Part shown: piece by piece, positions 54,438-64,000 of the stretch
Layout of the letters: each line of letters begins with the position of its first letter
Numbering within the stretch: the first letter of the stretch is position 1
Assembly (NCBI GenBank): GCA_026184415.1
Contig: CM047942.1
Location: 4,092,001 to 4,156,000, forward strand
Origin: Trichothecium roseum
Lineage: Eukaryota; Ascomycota; Sordariomycetes; Hypocreales
DNA length: 64,000 bases
Direction: 5' to 3'
Notes under the pieces: generated by a model
The model's database searches: none
Told to the model about the DNA's origin: nothing
Seen by the model: the letters and a program-made list of their open reading frames with translations, nothing else
Position numbers and translations under genes: made by a program

Positions 54438-56473
54438 TTACACTCGCTCTACCTGGCATGTGCGGGCGACATCCTTTTGGCCTAGAACCCCCTCTGTCTC
54501 AGCCCTGGCAATGCGTCGCGACTCGGCATGGATAAAGGCTTGCGGCCGCTCTCGTTGCGTCAAGTCCGACTTGCCAAAGACAAACGCGGACGGGTTCTGT
54601 ATGAAAATTTCTTCCATGTCTTCCAGTGTTCTCCGCGACGTCTCGGGGTACAGGCAGAACACTACGGGAAAGTAAGTCCAGCAAATGATTGCATACACTA
54701 GTAGTAAAGTATTAGCAGGATGCTACTACTAGTAGTAAATACTCTTTACCCCCTACGGATCACGCAGTTTGAGTTTTGGAAACTCACAGAGATAAAACCT
54801 CCAACGTAAATTGTCGACTCCCGCTTTGGTGAATTGAGTGACAATGAAGCCGCCCATCCAATTCGTTGCAGTCGCCGCCGCCGCACCCCGTGTTCGCCAC
54901 CCAAGGCTGTTAATTTCAGAATTGTACACCCACGGCACTTTGGCAAAGCTTGTCCCGTAAAAGAAGTAGTACATGAAGAACATGGCGGTTGTGACACGAC
55001 CGAGCTAAGTAATAGAAATCTGTTAGCGCGACATTGGTGTAGGAGCCTTAGCCTGGGGCTGAATGGGAGGGGGAGGGGAAGGGAGGGGGAGGAAAATAAC
55101 TCGCAATTAGCTCCTTGTTAGGGTCATTCTCAACAGCCTCGAGGCACATAGAGGCGACCAGATAACAGGATCCCATGGTCACGGATCCATACATCATCAT
55201 CCTAGACTCCTTATTAGCTCTGTCAGATTCCAACGGCCAAGGCTAAATTTACTTGCGACGACCAAAGCGGTCAATAATGAGGAGGCATATTAACGCAGCA
55301 CCTGATCATACGTGTGTTAATCGTATTCCATAGTTTTCAGCTTTCGCACTGCATACCGAGATAGATTGTTCCGTTTACGCCAGTAAGCAATCTGGCCTTT
55401 TGCTCGTCAAGGCCAACGCTTTGTTGCAGCAACGTAGGCAAATAATACCCGAGTGCATTGACACCACTTGAATTGTTAATGACATGACATGCCGAGCACA
55501 AATCCATCTTTAGCGTCGTACCTAAACTGCTGCATAAATTGAGTGCCGCAGGACAGCAGCAGCCTCCGCAGATTTTGTGCCTTGTCACGGCACTTGATGA
55601 CATCCTCGAACGGGACTCGGTCTTGTCGCTCCACCGTCATGGCCGACTTGATAGAAAGATACTCGGCCGTAACCTTTGCATCATGGATACTGACGTCCTT
55701 CCCCTGAAGTCTAGCGATGATCTCTAGCGCCTCCTCAGGCCGGTCTCTAAGCAGTAGCCAACGTGGTGATTCGGGACAGAATAGTAAAGCAAGAGAAACA
55801 ATGATTGGAAAGAGCATTTGGAATGCAAGGGGGAATCGCCATTGCAAAGCATCACCCTGGAAGTAAAGGCCGTAGTTCATCCAATTTGACAAGCAAAATG
55901 CTGCAGTGTTGCAGACAGATCCGACAACAACAAGCTTCCCACGCACACGAGGGTTGGAACACTCGGCTTGGTACACCGGACAAGTCGCAGAGGTTAAACC
56001 CATACCGATACCATTTATGATGCGGCCGACGAGCATCTGTGGCAGGTGAAAAGACACAATCTGTAGTATGGCACCGATAGTGTTGCAGGTTAGGCCCAGG
56101 AAGACGGTCTTTTTTCGACCAAGCTTGTCACCGGCGGCGAAAGCTAATAAAGCGCCAAAAAAGGCGCCAAGCTACAGACATAAGCCATGAACCAGCCTTG
56201 TGAATAGTGTAGTGACTTACAGAAAAACAGCTTGAAGTGATACCCGAGATGTTGGCATCGTTGGTTTCGGGGAAGTGCGACTTGAAGTCATTCGAGATGA
56301 GGACCCCCGAGAACACGCCTTGGTCGTAACCAAACCAGGCCATAGAGCTTAGTGGTTAGTATTCTTCGCAACTATGCAGGACTACATACCTACCAAGCAT
56401 TGGCGATAGTAATGGCCGTGATCAGCGGCGCGCCAGATAGGCGGCCAGCAAGGCCCTTTGTCGCCATCTTCAT
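54438..56473 (-). CDS. MFS sugar transporter (hexose/sugar-acid type), 8 exons
   Basis: Eight exons: 56394-56473, 56221-56347, 55522-56171, 55357-55466, 55253-55301, 55105-55201, 54788-55004, 54438-54697, coding 529 aa. All junctions keep frame; exon 6 needs a GC donor (ATT|GCGAGT) since the nearest GT is out of phase. Signature features: SMAWFGYDQGVFSG (TM1), AAGDKLGRKKT, PESPRWLL, QQFSGVNALGYYLPTLLQQ (TM7, QQ(x)2(x)GxN), DRFGRRK, WVYNSEINSLGWR and PETSRRTLEDMEEIF. These are sugar-porter family marks. Substrate cannot be read; context with a sugar-acid dehydratase and SDR suggests a uronic acid or deoxyhexose. Divergently transcribed from the SDR gene across a 505-bp region. Confidence 0.88.
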
Positions 56474-56596
56474 GTAGTGCAACCAAAGAGATTATACGGA
56501 GTAATGGATGTTAAGTCTTTGTAACATGGGAAAATGGGCGTCTAAATAGATTTCCACCTGCATAATTGTCTGAACTCGACCATGCCCATCTCGTAT

Positions 56597-56616
56597 ATAT
56601 CGGAACGTACCGATAT
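56597..56616. promoter_or_regulatory. Candidate Zn2Cys6 site, TCGG-N6-CCGA palindrome
   Basis: ATATCGG, six bases, CCGATAT: inverted CGG triplets with 6-bp spacing, the format known for Ppr1/UaY-type zinc-cluster dimers. It lies about 125 bp upstream of the transporter ATG. Assignment to the nearby regulator is inference. Confidence 0.55.
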
Positions 56617-56629
56617 CAACCCGTAGGAC

Positions 56630-56687
56630 CCCCATGGGGAACACCAAGAACCACTTTGTATCGTGCGGGCCGCATCACCCCATGGGG
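56630..56687. promoter_or_regulatory. Two CCCCATGGGG palindromes
   Basis: Perfect 10-bp palindromes at 56630-56639 and 56678-56687, 48 bp apart. Two identical palindromes inside a 505-bp promoter are unlikely by chance. Factor unknown. Confidence 0.5.
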
Positions 56688-56715
56688 CCACGAGTCAGTA
56701 ACCAAGTTGCTGGGT

Positions 56716-56773
56716 CGGCGGGGATGAGCGGCACCACTGAGATGCAGCGTGGGGCCGGCGGGGATGGGCGGCA
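56716..56773. repeat. 18-nt direct repeat, 40-bp period
   Basis: CGGCGGGGATGAGCGGCA at 56716-56733 recurs at 56756-56773 with one change (A to G). Copies are flanked by AAGTTGC and GCAACTT in inverted order. CGG triplets at both ends could be zinc-cluster half-sites. Confidence 0.7.
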
Positions 56774-56970
56774 ACTTGCCAAGACTACGGAGTAGAGGTG
56801 GTCCTGGCTACCTGGTTCCATTCAAGGATGTTCTCGGAGCATCTTTTCCTTGGGAGTTGATGGAGTAGATAGAAATGACTTGAAAAGAGTGTTGTGTACG
56901 GAGTAGGCCCAACCTTGAGCTCAACCTTGATTCAATTTTTTTTTTGTTTGGAATTCGTATCTCGTGCTGT

Positions 56971-56982
56971 ATGCGTAAATGA
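56971..56982 (+). other. uORF overlapping the SDR start codon
   Basis: ATG CGT AAA TGA: its stop TGA overlaps the main ATG (56979-56981) as ATGA. If transcribed, ribosomes translating the uORF terminate on the main start, allowing termination-reinitiation control. Purely inferred. Confidence 0.5.
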
Positions 56983-58073
56983 CCTCTAAAATGTACGGTT
57001 TTCGAAGCATCTTGTAGATATTGCTGATGATTTTAGGGAACTCGTTCTCGTTACGGGGGCCACTGGCTTCATCGGGGCTCATATCGTGGATGAACTATTG
57101 GCTCGAGGTCTCAAAGTTCGGGGCGCAACTCGCTCCATGTCCAAGGGGAATGCAATGATCAATGCCAGAAAGCAATACTCGAGTCAACTCGAATTTATCC
57201 AGATCAAAGACTTTGAGGACCCTGGAGGCCTGGAAGAGGCAATTGATGGTGTTGATGCCATTATACATGCTGCTAGTGTAAGCTTCACCTTCAAATTGCC
57301 ACATGGAGCTGATATGGCAGCCTTTCACATACGATACGGAGAACAACGAAAGAGAATTGGTGATTCCAGCAATCAATGGTGTTCGTGCCGTCTTCGCAGC
57401 TGCTTCTGAATCCCAGACCGTCAAACGAGTCGTTGTCACGTCTTCGTTTGCATCGGTCCTCAACGCCGACCGCAAACCACCACCATATTTCACCTATACA
57501 GGCGACGACTGGAATCCGTTGACTTATCAAGAAACAATAGATCCCGATACGAGTGCTGTCGTCGCCTACCGCGGGTCTAAGAAATTCGCCGAGCTCGAGG
57601 CGTGGAGCTTTGTCAAGGAGCGAAAACCTAGCTTCGACATGGTTGCTTTGTGCCCTCCGATGACCTTTGGCCCCGTAGTGCACCCCGTTGACGGAGCTGA
57701 GAAGTTGAACGAGTCAAACGCCATGTTGTGGAGGATTTCACAGGGCCAAACGCCTTTGCCCGTGTCAAGAGTACCTTTCTGGATTGATGTGCGGGATCTG
57801 GCTAAAGCTCATGTTGAAGCCCTCTTTAGAGTCGACGTCAGCATGAAGCGGTTCACGCCTTCCTCTCCTGAGAGGTTCAATTACGGCATCGCTGCGAAGA
57901 TTATAGCAGACGAATTTCCAAGCCTCAAAGATAAGGTGGCTCAAGAGAACCAGGTACTGGACAAGGGTTACGGGCTGGATGGTGAGACACCAGCTGAGGA
58001 GCTGGGTTTCCAGTACCACTCTTTTCGCGATACCGTTAGAGACCTTATAACGCAGGCCCTAAGCATGGCGTAG
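56979..58073 (+). CDS. Extended short-chain dehydrogenase (Gre2/DFR-like)
   Basis: Exons 56979-56992, 57037-57277 and 57321-58073 give 335 aa. Exon 1 has only 14 nt (MTSK plus two bases) and the 44-nt intron has a GCTGATGA branch site. Rossmann motif TGATGFIG (residues ~11-18), catalytic Ser around 126-127 (VTSSFAS) and Tyr168-x3-Lys172 (YRGSK). Layout is that of the Gre2 methylglyoxal reductase/dihydroflavonol-4-reductase group of NADPH-dependent carbonyl reductases. In the cluster it could reduce a 2-keto-3-deoxy-sugar acid intermediate or an aldehyde product, but the family is promiscuous. Divergent from the transporter, same strand as the dehydratase 738 bp downstream. Confidence 0.87.
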
Positions 58074-58810
58074 GGCTATTGCTGTTTGAGATGTACTTGC
58101 ACAGCGGTGGTTCTATTTCGCCAAACAACCACCATCGGGGCTGTTGAAGAGGCACCTGAATCTGCATTAGTTGATAAAGCCTGGACCGCAAATGAATATT
58201 AGTATTGGCTTTCTGTCTTCCTCCATCGTTGCTGCGTCGTCATAACCTCTAGCCTTCTCCCGTAAACAGCCGTAAACAAGCGATCGCAATGCGAGATTGC
58301 GAGGATAGACGAGGGGGGAAAACCCCCAATTGTAATCAAGCAAACAGTATGGCCTGGCCAAGAAGTTGCGAACTCGTGACATTATCCCATGTGCGATTCT
58401 GACCATATTGGTGGTATGTGTAGCGGAAGCAGCTCTGTCAGGTTGTCTCTTTCAGCCATGTCAGTAGAAAAGACCTTAAGTGGGTATGCAGGTGCCTGAC
58501 ATCGTCTGGATATTGTATATACTAGGCCAATGCCAATCTCAGCTTCAAGGCAGCCAAACTTCAATTCCTGTTATTCTCACTCTTCAACAGGTCTCTGGTA
58601 TCCGAATCGGCTCAGTCGTGCGTCATAGTAGCTTCGCACCCAGCGCAACCTGCTCCCCCGCACTGGCAGCTTTATGCGGCGGGGAAAGGCGGCATCTCCA
58701 GCCGGTTCGGGGTTGGGGCAAGTCAAGCTAGATAAGAAGACAACGAAGATGTACAAATGGCATTTTCATCTTTCTTTGTTTTATCGTGTTTCCATCTTCA
58801 TCAGTTCGAA
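58074..58810. other. Intergenic between SDR and dehydratase
   Basis: SDR 3' side and dehydratase promoter. An everted CCG/CGG motif TCCGAATCGG lies at 58600-58609 and could bind a zinc-cluster factor. In-frame ATGs occur at 58757 and 58811; see dehydratase. Confidence 0.5.
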
Positions 58811-60326
58811 ATGGGATCACTACCAACCCCCACGGTGCACAATGTCACCATCACATCCTTCGAGGTCATCGATTTGAGATTCCCAACCAGTCTTGATGGC
58901 GTCGGATCAGATGCAATGCACGTTGGCACCAATGGATCGCACCCGTATATTCAACTGAAGACAAACCATGACGGCTTGATTGGAGACGGTATTGTGAGTA
59001 ATACATGGACCCCTAACGCGGCCTTTCTAGCTAATAACCTCAGGCTTTTAGCAACGGCAGAGGCAGCGAGCTCATCTGCATGGCCTTGAACATATTCGCA
59101 AAACGAGTTGTTGGCAAGACGATGCACGAACTAACCAGAAATATGGGCAAGACGTGGCGATACATGGTGTCGGATTCACAGTACCGCTGGATTGGCCCTG
59201 AAAAGAGTGTAACCCATCTCGCAGTCGCAGGCGTACTCAACGCAGTGTGGGATTTATGGGGCAAGATCATCAGCAAGCCTGTGTGGCAGATTGTCTGTGA
59301 TATGAGTCCTGAGGAGATTGTCCAGTGCATCGACTTTCGATATATAACTGATGTGATTACACCGGAAGAAAGTATCCAGATTCTGGAAAGGACGAGGGTG
59401 GGCAAAGAAGACCGACTCAAGGAAGCGTACGACAATAGAGCTGTGCCGGCGTATACAACCTCCCCTGGGTGGCTAGCCTTTTCTGGTGATCGTATGCGCG
59501 AAGTTCTCGAGGAGACTATTTCCGCTGGGTATACCGTGTTCAAATTCAAGGTCGGCACCAGTATCGAGGCCGACCGTGAAAGACTGTCCGCCGTCCGAGC
59601 GGTGCTTGGATATGACAAAGGCCACCAGATTATGATTGACGCGAATCAGGTATGTACACTCCAAGGTTGGAATCACACGTCTGACTCTTATAGGTATGGA
59701 GTGTTCCCCAAGCGATTGAATACATGAAGCACCTTGTCGAGTTTAAGCCCGTATTCATCGAGGAGCCCACCAACCCGGATGATATTCTCGGCCATGCCGC
59801 GATTCGCAAGGCTCTCAAACCTTACGGTGTGGGTGTAGCTACTGGGGAGGCAGCCCAGAACAGGATCACATTTAAGCAGTTGCTCCAAGCAGAGGCAACG
59901 GATGTCTGCCAGATCGATGCCGTCAGACTGGGTAGCGTAAATGAGTGCCTCGTAAGTAAATGGTTCCTTTCAACAACGCAGCTAACCGTGTAGGCCGTCA
60001 TGATCATGGCTTTGAAATTCGATGTGCCGTGCGTTCCGCATAACGGTGCCATGGGTTTAACAGAGTTGACGTCCCATCTGAGCACAATTGACTACGTCGC
60101 TATCAGCGGGCGGAAGTCCATGTTGGAAAACGCCGACAGTCACCGTGAAAATCTGCGATATCCATCAAGAATCGAAAAGGCGCATTATGTGACACCTCTC
60201 GAGGCAGGTTACTCCACAGGGTACACCCCTGAGGCACTGGAAAAGTACACATATCCGAACGGGAGTTTCTGGAGAAGTGATATTGGACTTCAAATAATTG
60301 ATCAACCAACGGGCGGGGAGTTGTAG
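58811..60326 (+). CDS. Enolase-superfamily sugar-acid dehydratase (L-galactonate/L-fuconate type)
   Basis: Exons 58811-58993, 59044-59649, 59694-59951 and 59994-60326, all introns 42-50 nt GT-AG, give 459 aa. The N-terminus ITSFEVIDLRFPTSLDGVGSDAMH and WRYMVSDSQYRWIGPEK are near-diagnostic for the LGD1/GaaB and ENOSF1 group, which dehydrates L-galactonate or L-fuconate to the 2-keto-3-deoxy acid. Catalytic marks: KxK as FKFKVG (~226), metal ligands in IDANQ, FIEEPT and a later Asp/Glu, and the base His in VPHNGAMGL. That last motif differs from the usual PHSGGVGL/PHAGGVGL form as I recall it, so substrate may differ. Start uncertain: ATG 58757 is also in frame and would add 18 residues. Convergent with the regulator, 13 bp between stops. 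Confidence 0.88.
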
Positions 60327-60339
60327 GCGTCGTCGCTAC

Positions 60340-62277
60340 TTAAATGCAGTTTAGTCGTCGGCACTTTCGCTGAATGTCCTGTAAGATGTCGACGACGGCG
60401 GCAAGGCTCGAGAAAGCCCACGGGCTAATGTTATCAATAGCCATACTCTGTAAATCATCGATATCGAGAACTAGATGCTTTAGGTGTGGGCTTAGTGACG
60501 CCATTGTGAGGATAATAACTGCTCCAAGGGTTCTGTAATGGTCAGCGCGAATAAGATAACATCACTCTAAAGACTCACGAGAGAGAAAAAGTCCAAGTAT
60601 ATAAACTCGGTCGCTGTAGTATGACCGTGGTGTTGAGTATATAGTTTCTGCAACTATCCAAGCAAAGTACGGCCCTTTCATAGACGGCACTAGAAGCCGC
60701 ATCCATGCCATGGCTAGCAATGTGAATGACAAAAGGGCGCCAGATAATATGGCGAGCGGCATAGTATCGGATGCGTAGAATGGCCTCGCGATGGCTGTAT
60801 CCTTCCAACGAGGTCGTGGCCAGTGCCGGACGGCAAACCTCTGGGATGGAAGAATGCCATGTTTCGAGCTGCGAATACAACTCATCACAGACCGCCATGA
60901 TAGGCAAAACCTCATCCATGGTTAAGTCTTCCGGAGCTCTCAGTGCTGTGGGTGATGTGTCGAGAGAATTCTGCTTGCTGGGGTAGAGAGAGTTGTGTAT
61001 TCGGTTGAGGAGCCTCCTGACAGTAATTTCCGCTAGGTAACAGGTGGATTGCCTCATATCCAAATTGGTACAGTCTGGTAAACTGATGGAGTCGGTGAGT
61101 TGCTGTAAGCCACTGCGTGGCAACTCGAGCTCTGCAAGTCGATCACACTCAATGAGAAAGCAGGACCAAAATAATCGAATGATCGCCTCCTTGGAACTAC
61201 TACTTTCAGTATGTGTATTCATTCCCGATAGCCTAAGCTGCAAATTGGATGATGCTGCTTGTATGAGTTTCCAACTCTGTAGCGGTCGTACGATGTAGGC
61301 AAAGTATAGACTGGCTAGAACGAGAGCTTGCGGTAGAAGAAGACTCGGTGTGAATGACCAGGATGAGAGAGATATCAGCGTTGGCAAGGCGCGTTGCATG
61401 TACTGTATCCCCGGCGGTGACTCGTCAAAGTCGGGTGACTGAGAAGATGACGCTACTGCGCCTAGGCCGAAGACAATCATGCAGAGAGCGCATTCTATGC
61501 TGGTGTCTGGTTCTGAGTGCAAGAAGCGAAAATAAATCGCTTCAAACTCCTTACGGTCCAGTAAGGGATGGTTGGTGTGAGCCGTGGCGAAGAAACTTGA
61601 CACAAGCTCGTCCGTATGTTGCTGCGTTAGATCCAATGTTGCTCGTGATTGCGCCACCATTGATAGACCATCCAGAGACAAACCCTTCGGGACAGGATGC
61701 TTTGACTCAAGCTGAAAGAAGAGATCCGGGGGGTTCTCGCCGATGAGCGATCTTATTGCCGGGAGAGTCAAGAGGTAACTAGAAGAAGTCCTGTGTTTGA
61801 TGGGTATGGTGAGCGGCGGAAGCTGTTCTGCAACTGACCAACCCATGGGATACAGATTGCTGGTGGGGAGCGACGAATGGCTTTGTGGTGAGGTTTCATT
61901 GAGTAAGTGAACGCTCGCTCTTCGAGTCTCTGTCAAGGAGGCAAGGGTATCCGATTGGTACTCAAGCATCCCTTTGATGTCGCGTAGACGATTGATAATC
62001 TCTCGACTACCACCGGAGGCATCGATTCTACACGTTCAATGTCAGTCTGAGGTGTATGCGGTGCCTTCAATTTCACTTGCCTCTGAGATGGCCCCTCATC
62101 GTAGCGACACTCAACGTCGAGGGCTGTGCAGTTAGAACAAATGGGCTTGACGCCATCACAGCGTCGTTTGCTTTTGCGAGGTCAGTTGGAGGGCATTTGT
62201 GGGTTACTTTCCATAACATACCGACTCCGACAGAATTGACAGGCCACCGCTGCTCGCTTTCGAGAATAACTCATCAT
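60340..62277 (-). CDS. Zn2Cys6 transcription factor with fungal-specific domain
   Basis: Four exons, 62222-62277, 62081-62170, 60579-62027 and 60340-60532, code 595 aa. Exons 1-2 join to ACQFCRSRKRRCDG-VKPICSNC-...-CRY, a full C6 zinc cluster (residues 13-40). The intron after exon 2 fits only as GC-AG (AG|GCAAGT ... GTAG). The middle region (about 190-400) is the fungal-specific TF domain (Fungal_trans), with FFATAHTNHPLLDRKEF and SWKLIQAASSNLQLRL; the C-terminal exon is helical and ends ...RRLNCI. It neighbours the dehydratase, so it is probably the pathway-specific activator, although its promoter lies 10 kb from nothing else obvious. Inferred; consensus site unknown. Confidence 0.88.
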
Positions 62278-62844
62278 GAATGACTCAGCTTCAAGTCTCC
62301 AGAGCTTGCATTGTGATGACGTTGAAGTTGTACGTTCAGATGAAAGGCAGTCGCGGATGGAGCGAGCTATTGCCGTTCCAAGCAGCAGCCAGGTGACATG
62401 GACCCACCAATATCCCGGGCAGCAGTCTGGGCAAGCACGACTCGAGGCGAGAAAGAAATTATGTTAATAGCAGGCGCCTCCGAGTGGGTTGCTACTTACG
62501 TACTTACTACCCCTCCATTAATAATGAAAGTAACCCAAACGATTGGCAGCTGCTGGGCTCGAGGAAGGAATAATCACAGAACGAGGTAGTAGTCCACAAA
62601 CAACTCCCCAGCTCTCAACAACCCGAGCTTTCGCGACAGCGTCTATCTTACACATTCAGCCACTCCTGTGTGTATTCACAGTATCTTTTCTCAGAAACTA
62701 TCTTCAATATTGAATGGGGGCTACATTGACGAGTAGTAATTCATTGCCTATGTACGTACTCTTCCCTCGGACTTCTTTATACAACCTCTGAAATTTCCAC
62801 AAAACTTGCCCTGAGGCAACTGGTATACGGGTAGAGGCGCCTAC
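62278..62844. other. Intergenic: regulator promoter and hydrolase 3' side
   Basis: Nothing coding. Lies between the start of the Zn2Cys6 gene and the 3' end of the PAF-acetylhydrolase-like gene, both on the minus strand. Confidence 0.6.
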
Positions 62845-64000
62845 TTAGTTGTCAGGCACATGTGTCTCGGGAACCTCGAGCTCCTCAAACTCATCATTGA
62901 GCCCAAGCAAGCCACTGGAATCGCCAACAAACACAAAGTCGGCTAATGCTACGACAATGCTTCTCACCACCTCCTCCATCCTGCTGCCCTTGATGGTGCC
63001 TATCCACTGGGCAACTGCCTCCTTGAGTTCCTCCGGAACGCCGCGGACCTCGAGCAGGAGCGAAAAGTCGATGAACGACGAGTGCTCGGTGCCGTTAAGT
63101 TTGGCGAGCAGCTTGGGGCCGCGGAACCTGCTCCACGGCTCAGTGATGTCGGGGAAGGATGTGTTCGTATTCTCCGACAGAAGGAAAACGTAGGGAATGT
63201 CCAAGCCCTGTTCGGCGACGGGGGACCAGAGGGCGCCGTCAATGTCCATAGCCCCGACCACGCGGGGGTCAGAGAGCGCGGTTTGCGCGGCAGTGTGTCC
63301 GCCGAGGGAATGGCCGTACGCCAGAACCTTGGTGGTGTCGAACCTGGTGGGCAAGCCGGTGACGAGATCCGGCAACTTGTCAATGATGAAGCTAGCGTCC
63401 TCGGCGCGGATCTATCTCGACTTATTAGTAGGTGCTCTTGTGGTCTTGTAGGGGGGGAGGAGAGGGGTGCTTTATTGTAAGAGCCGTATTACTTACCAGG
63501 CCATATTTACTCGCCAAAGCAGGGTCGGTTTCGGTCAGTGGCTCGGCGACGTAGGTGGTGTTATTGGGGAACTCGACGATAAGAGTTTCAAAGGGGTAGT
63601 CGACGGTGATGACGAGGTAGCCATAGCTGGCTAGCGATCTGGCCTGGGCGGCGTAATAGAGCCGTGATCCCTGCAGCCCTGGGCTGAATAGGATAACGGG
63701 CAGCTGCGTGTTGTTTTTGGCTTTGCCCTCGTCCGGCAGCGTGCAGTACTCAATCTCATATCCGGCCACTATCTCGGCAGGAAGACCCAGACTCTCCGCA
63801 AACTTGCCAACCGCCACCTCGGTCTGTGGGGGGAAAAAGGGTTGGGCCTTGGCCTTGCACGGTCCGTCAAAGGGAATGTACATGTCGATGAGGATATTGC
63901 GCTTTTGCGGCTTGTCCTCGGGAGCAAGGGCATCCCATCGCTTCTCGTCAACCAAGGGGACGACCTTGTTGGCGACGGAGTAGGGGCCAGTGGTGGGAGG
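62845..64000 (-). CDS. Platelet-activating-factor acetylhydrolase-like hydrolase (5' truncated)
   Basis: Exons 63497-64000 (open at the window edge) and 62845-63411, 85-nt GT-AG intron; 356 codons seen. The nucleophile elbow YGHSLGG follows KVLAYG, the Asp is in GAMDIDGAL and the catalytic His in TEHSSFIDF: the full triad of PAF-AH (plasma/PLA2 group VII) alpha/beta hydrolases. The visible N-terminal part PPTTGPYSVANKVVPLVD leads into the barrel, as in fungal members. The family releases acetyl or short oxidised acyl chains from phospholipids or acts as a general esterase. A signal peptide, if present, is outside the window. Confidence 0.88.

Larger units (their letters stand above)
56474..56978. 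promoter_or_regulatory. Divergent control region of transporter and SDR genes
   Basis: Packed with symmetric motifs: ATATCGG-N6-CCGATAT (56597-56616), CCCCATGGGG twice (56630-56639, 56678-56687), an 18-nt direct repeat (56716-56733 and 56756-56773), and three TACGGAGTA copies (about 56495, 56786, 56897). It contains a 3-codon uORF at 56971-56982. Inferred to coordinate both genes under the Zn2Cys6 regulator at 60340-62277. Confidence 0.6.

Noticed and set aside
1..64000. CRISPR arrays, rRNA, transposon ORFs
   Set aside because: No regularly spaced direct repeats with unique spacers, no rRNA-like conserved blocks and no transposase, integrase or reverse-transcriptase motifs seen in any frame.

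Overview
The window is nuclear DNA of a filamentous ascomycete (Pezizomycotina). Spliceosomal introns are short (mostly 42-126 nt), with GTRNGT donors and CTAAC or CTGAC branch sites shortly before the acceptor. The gene content is fungus-specific: a Zn2Cys6 regulator, a GH72 wall transglycosylase, a fungal tetraspanin, and fungal-type sugar and drug transporters. Protein style and intron form suggest Sordariomycetes, perhaps Hypocreales; that is inference. I see no bacterial operon, CRISPR array, rRNA or convincing tRNA, and no intact transposon. 24 genes could be placed, most with exon boundaries checked by reading-frame continuity.

Region 1 (1-15.5 kb): a long AT/GC-patchy intergenic region, a pseudokinase, a GH72 glucanosyltransferase next to a Cys-rich surface protein whose presumed signal-anchor exon carries an in-frame TAG, then a Myb/telobox telomere-binding protein of the Tbf1 type. 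Region 2 (15.5-37.2 kb) is a dense housekeeping block: an unusual tandem Cys/His-repeat protein, Fcf2 (rRNA processing), the mitochondrial phosphate carrier, a tetraspanin, DEAD-box helicase Dbp6, Gpi3/PIG-A, a BRD8-like bromodomain protein and a large WD40 protein. Region 3 (37.2-54.4 kb) is looser: a low-complexity Ser/Thr-rich protein, a PhyH dioxygenase with a GC-AG intron, a DJ-1/PfpI protein, a signal-peptide-bearing amidohydrolase, a DUF1993 protein, an MFS drug-type transporter and a SAM methyltransferase. Region 4 (54.4-62.3 kb) looks like a catabolic cluster: an eight-exon sugar transporter, a divergently transcribed extended SDR, an enolase-superfamily sugar-acid dehydratase (L-galactonate/L-fuconate dehydratase type) and a Zn2Cys6 regulator. 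The promoter shared by transporter and SDR carries a TCGG-N6-CCGA palindrome, two copies of CCCCATGGGG and an 18-nt direct repeat. The right edge holds a truncated PAF-acetylhydrolase-like gene.

The most interesting signals are the Cys/His-repeat protein, the probable sugar-acid cluster with its structured control region, three introns that fit only as GC-AG, a recurrent intergenic TACTCCGTA/TACGGAGTA motif, the pseudokinase, and the in-frame stop in the Cys-rich surface protein.
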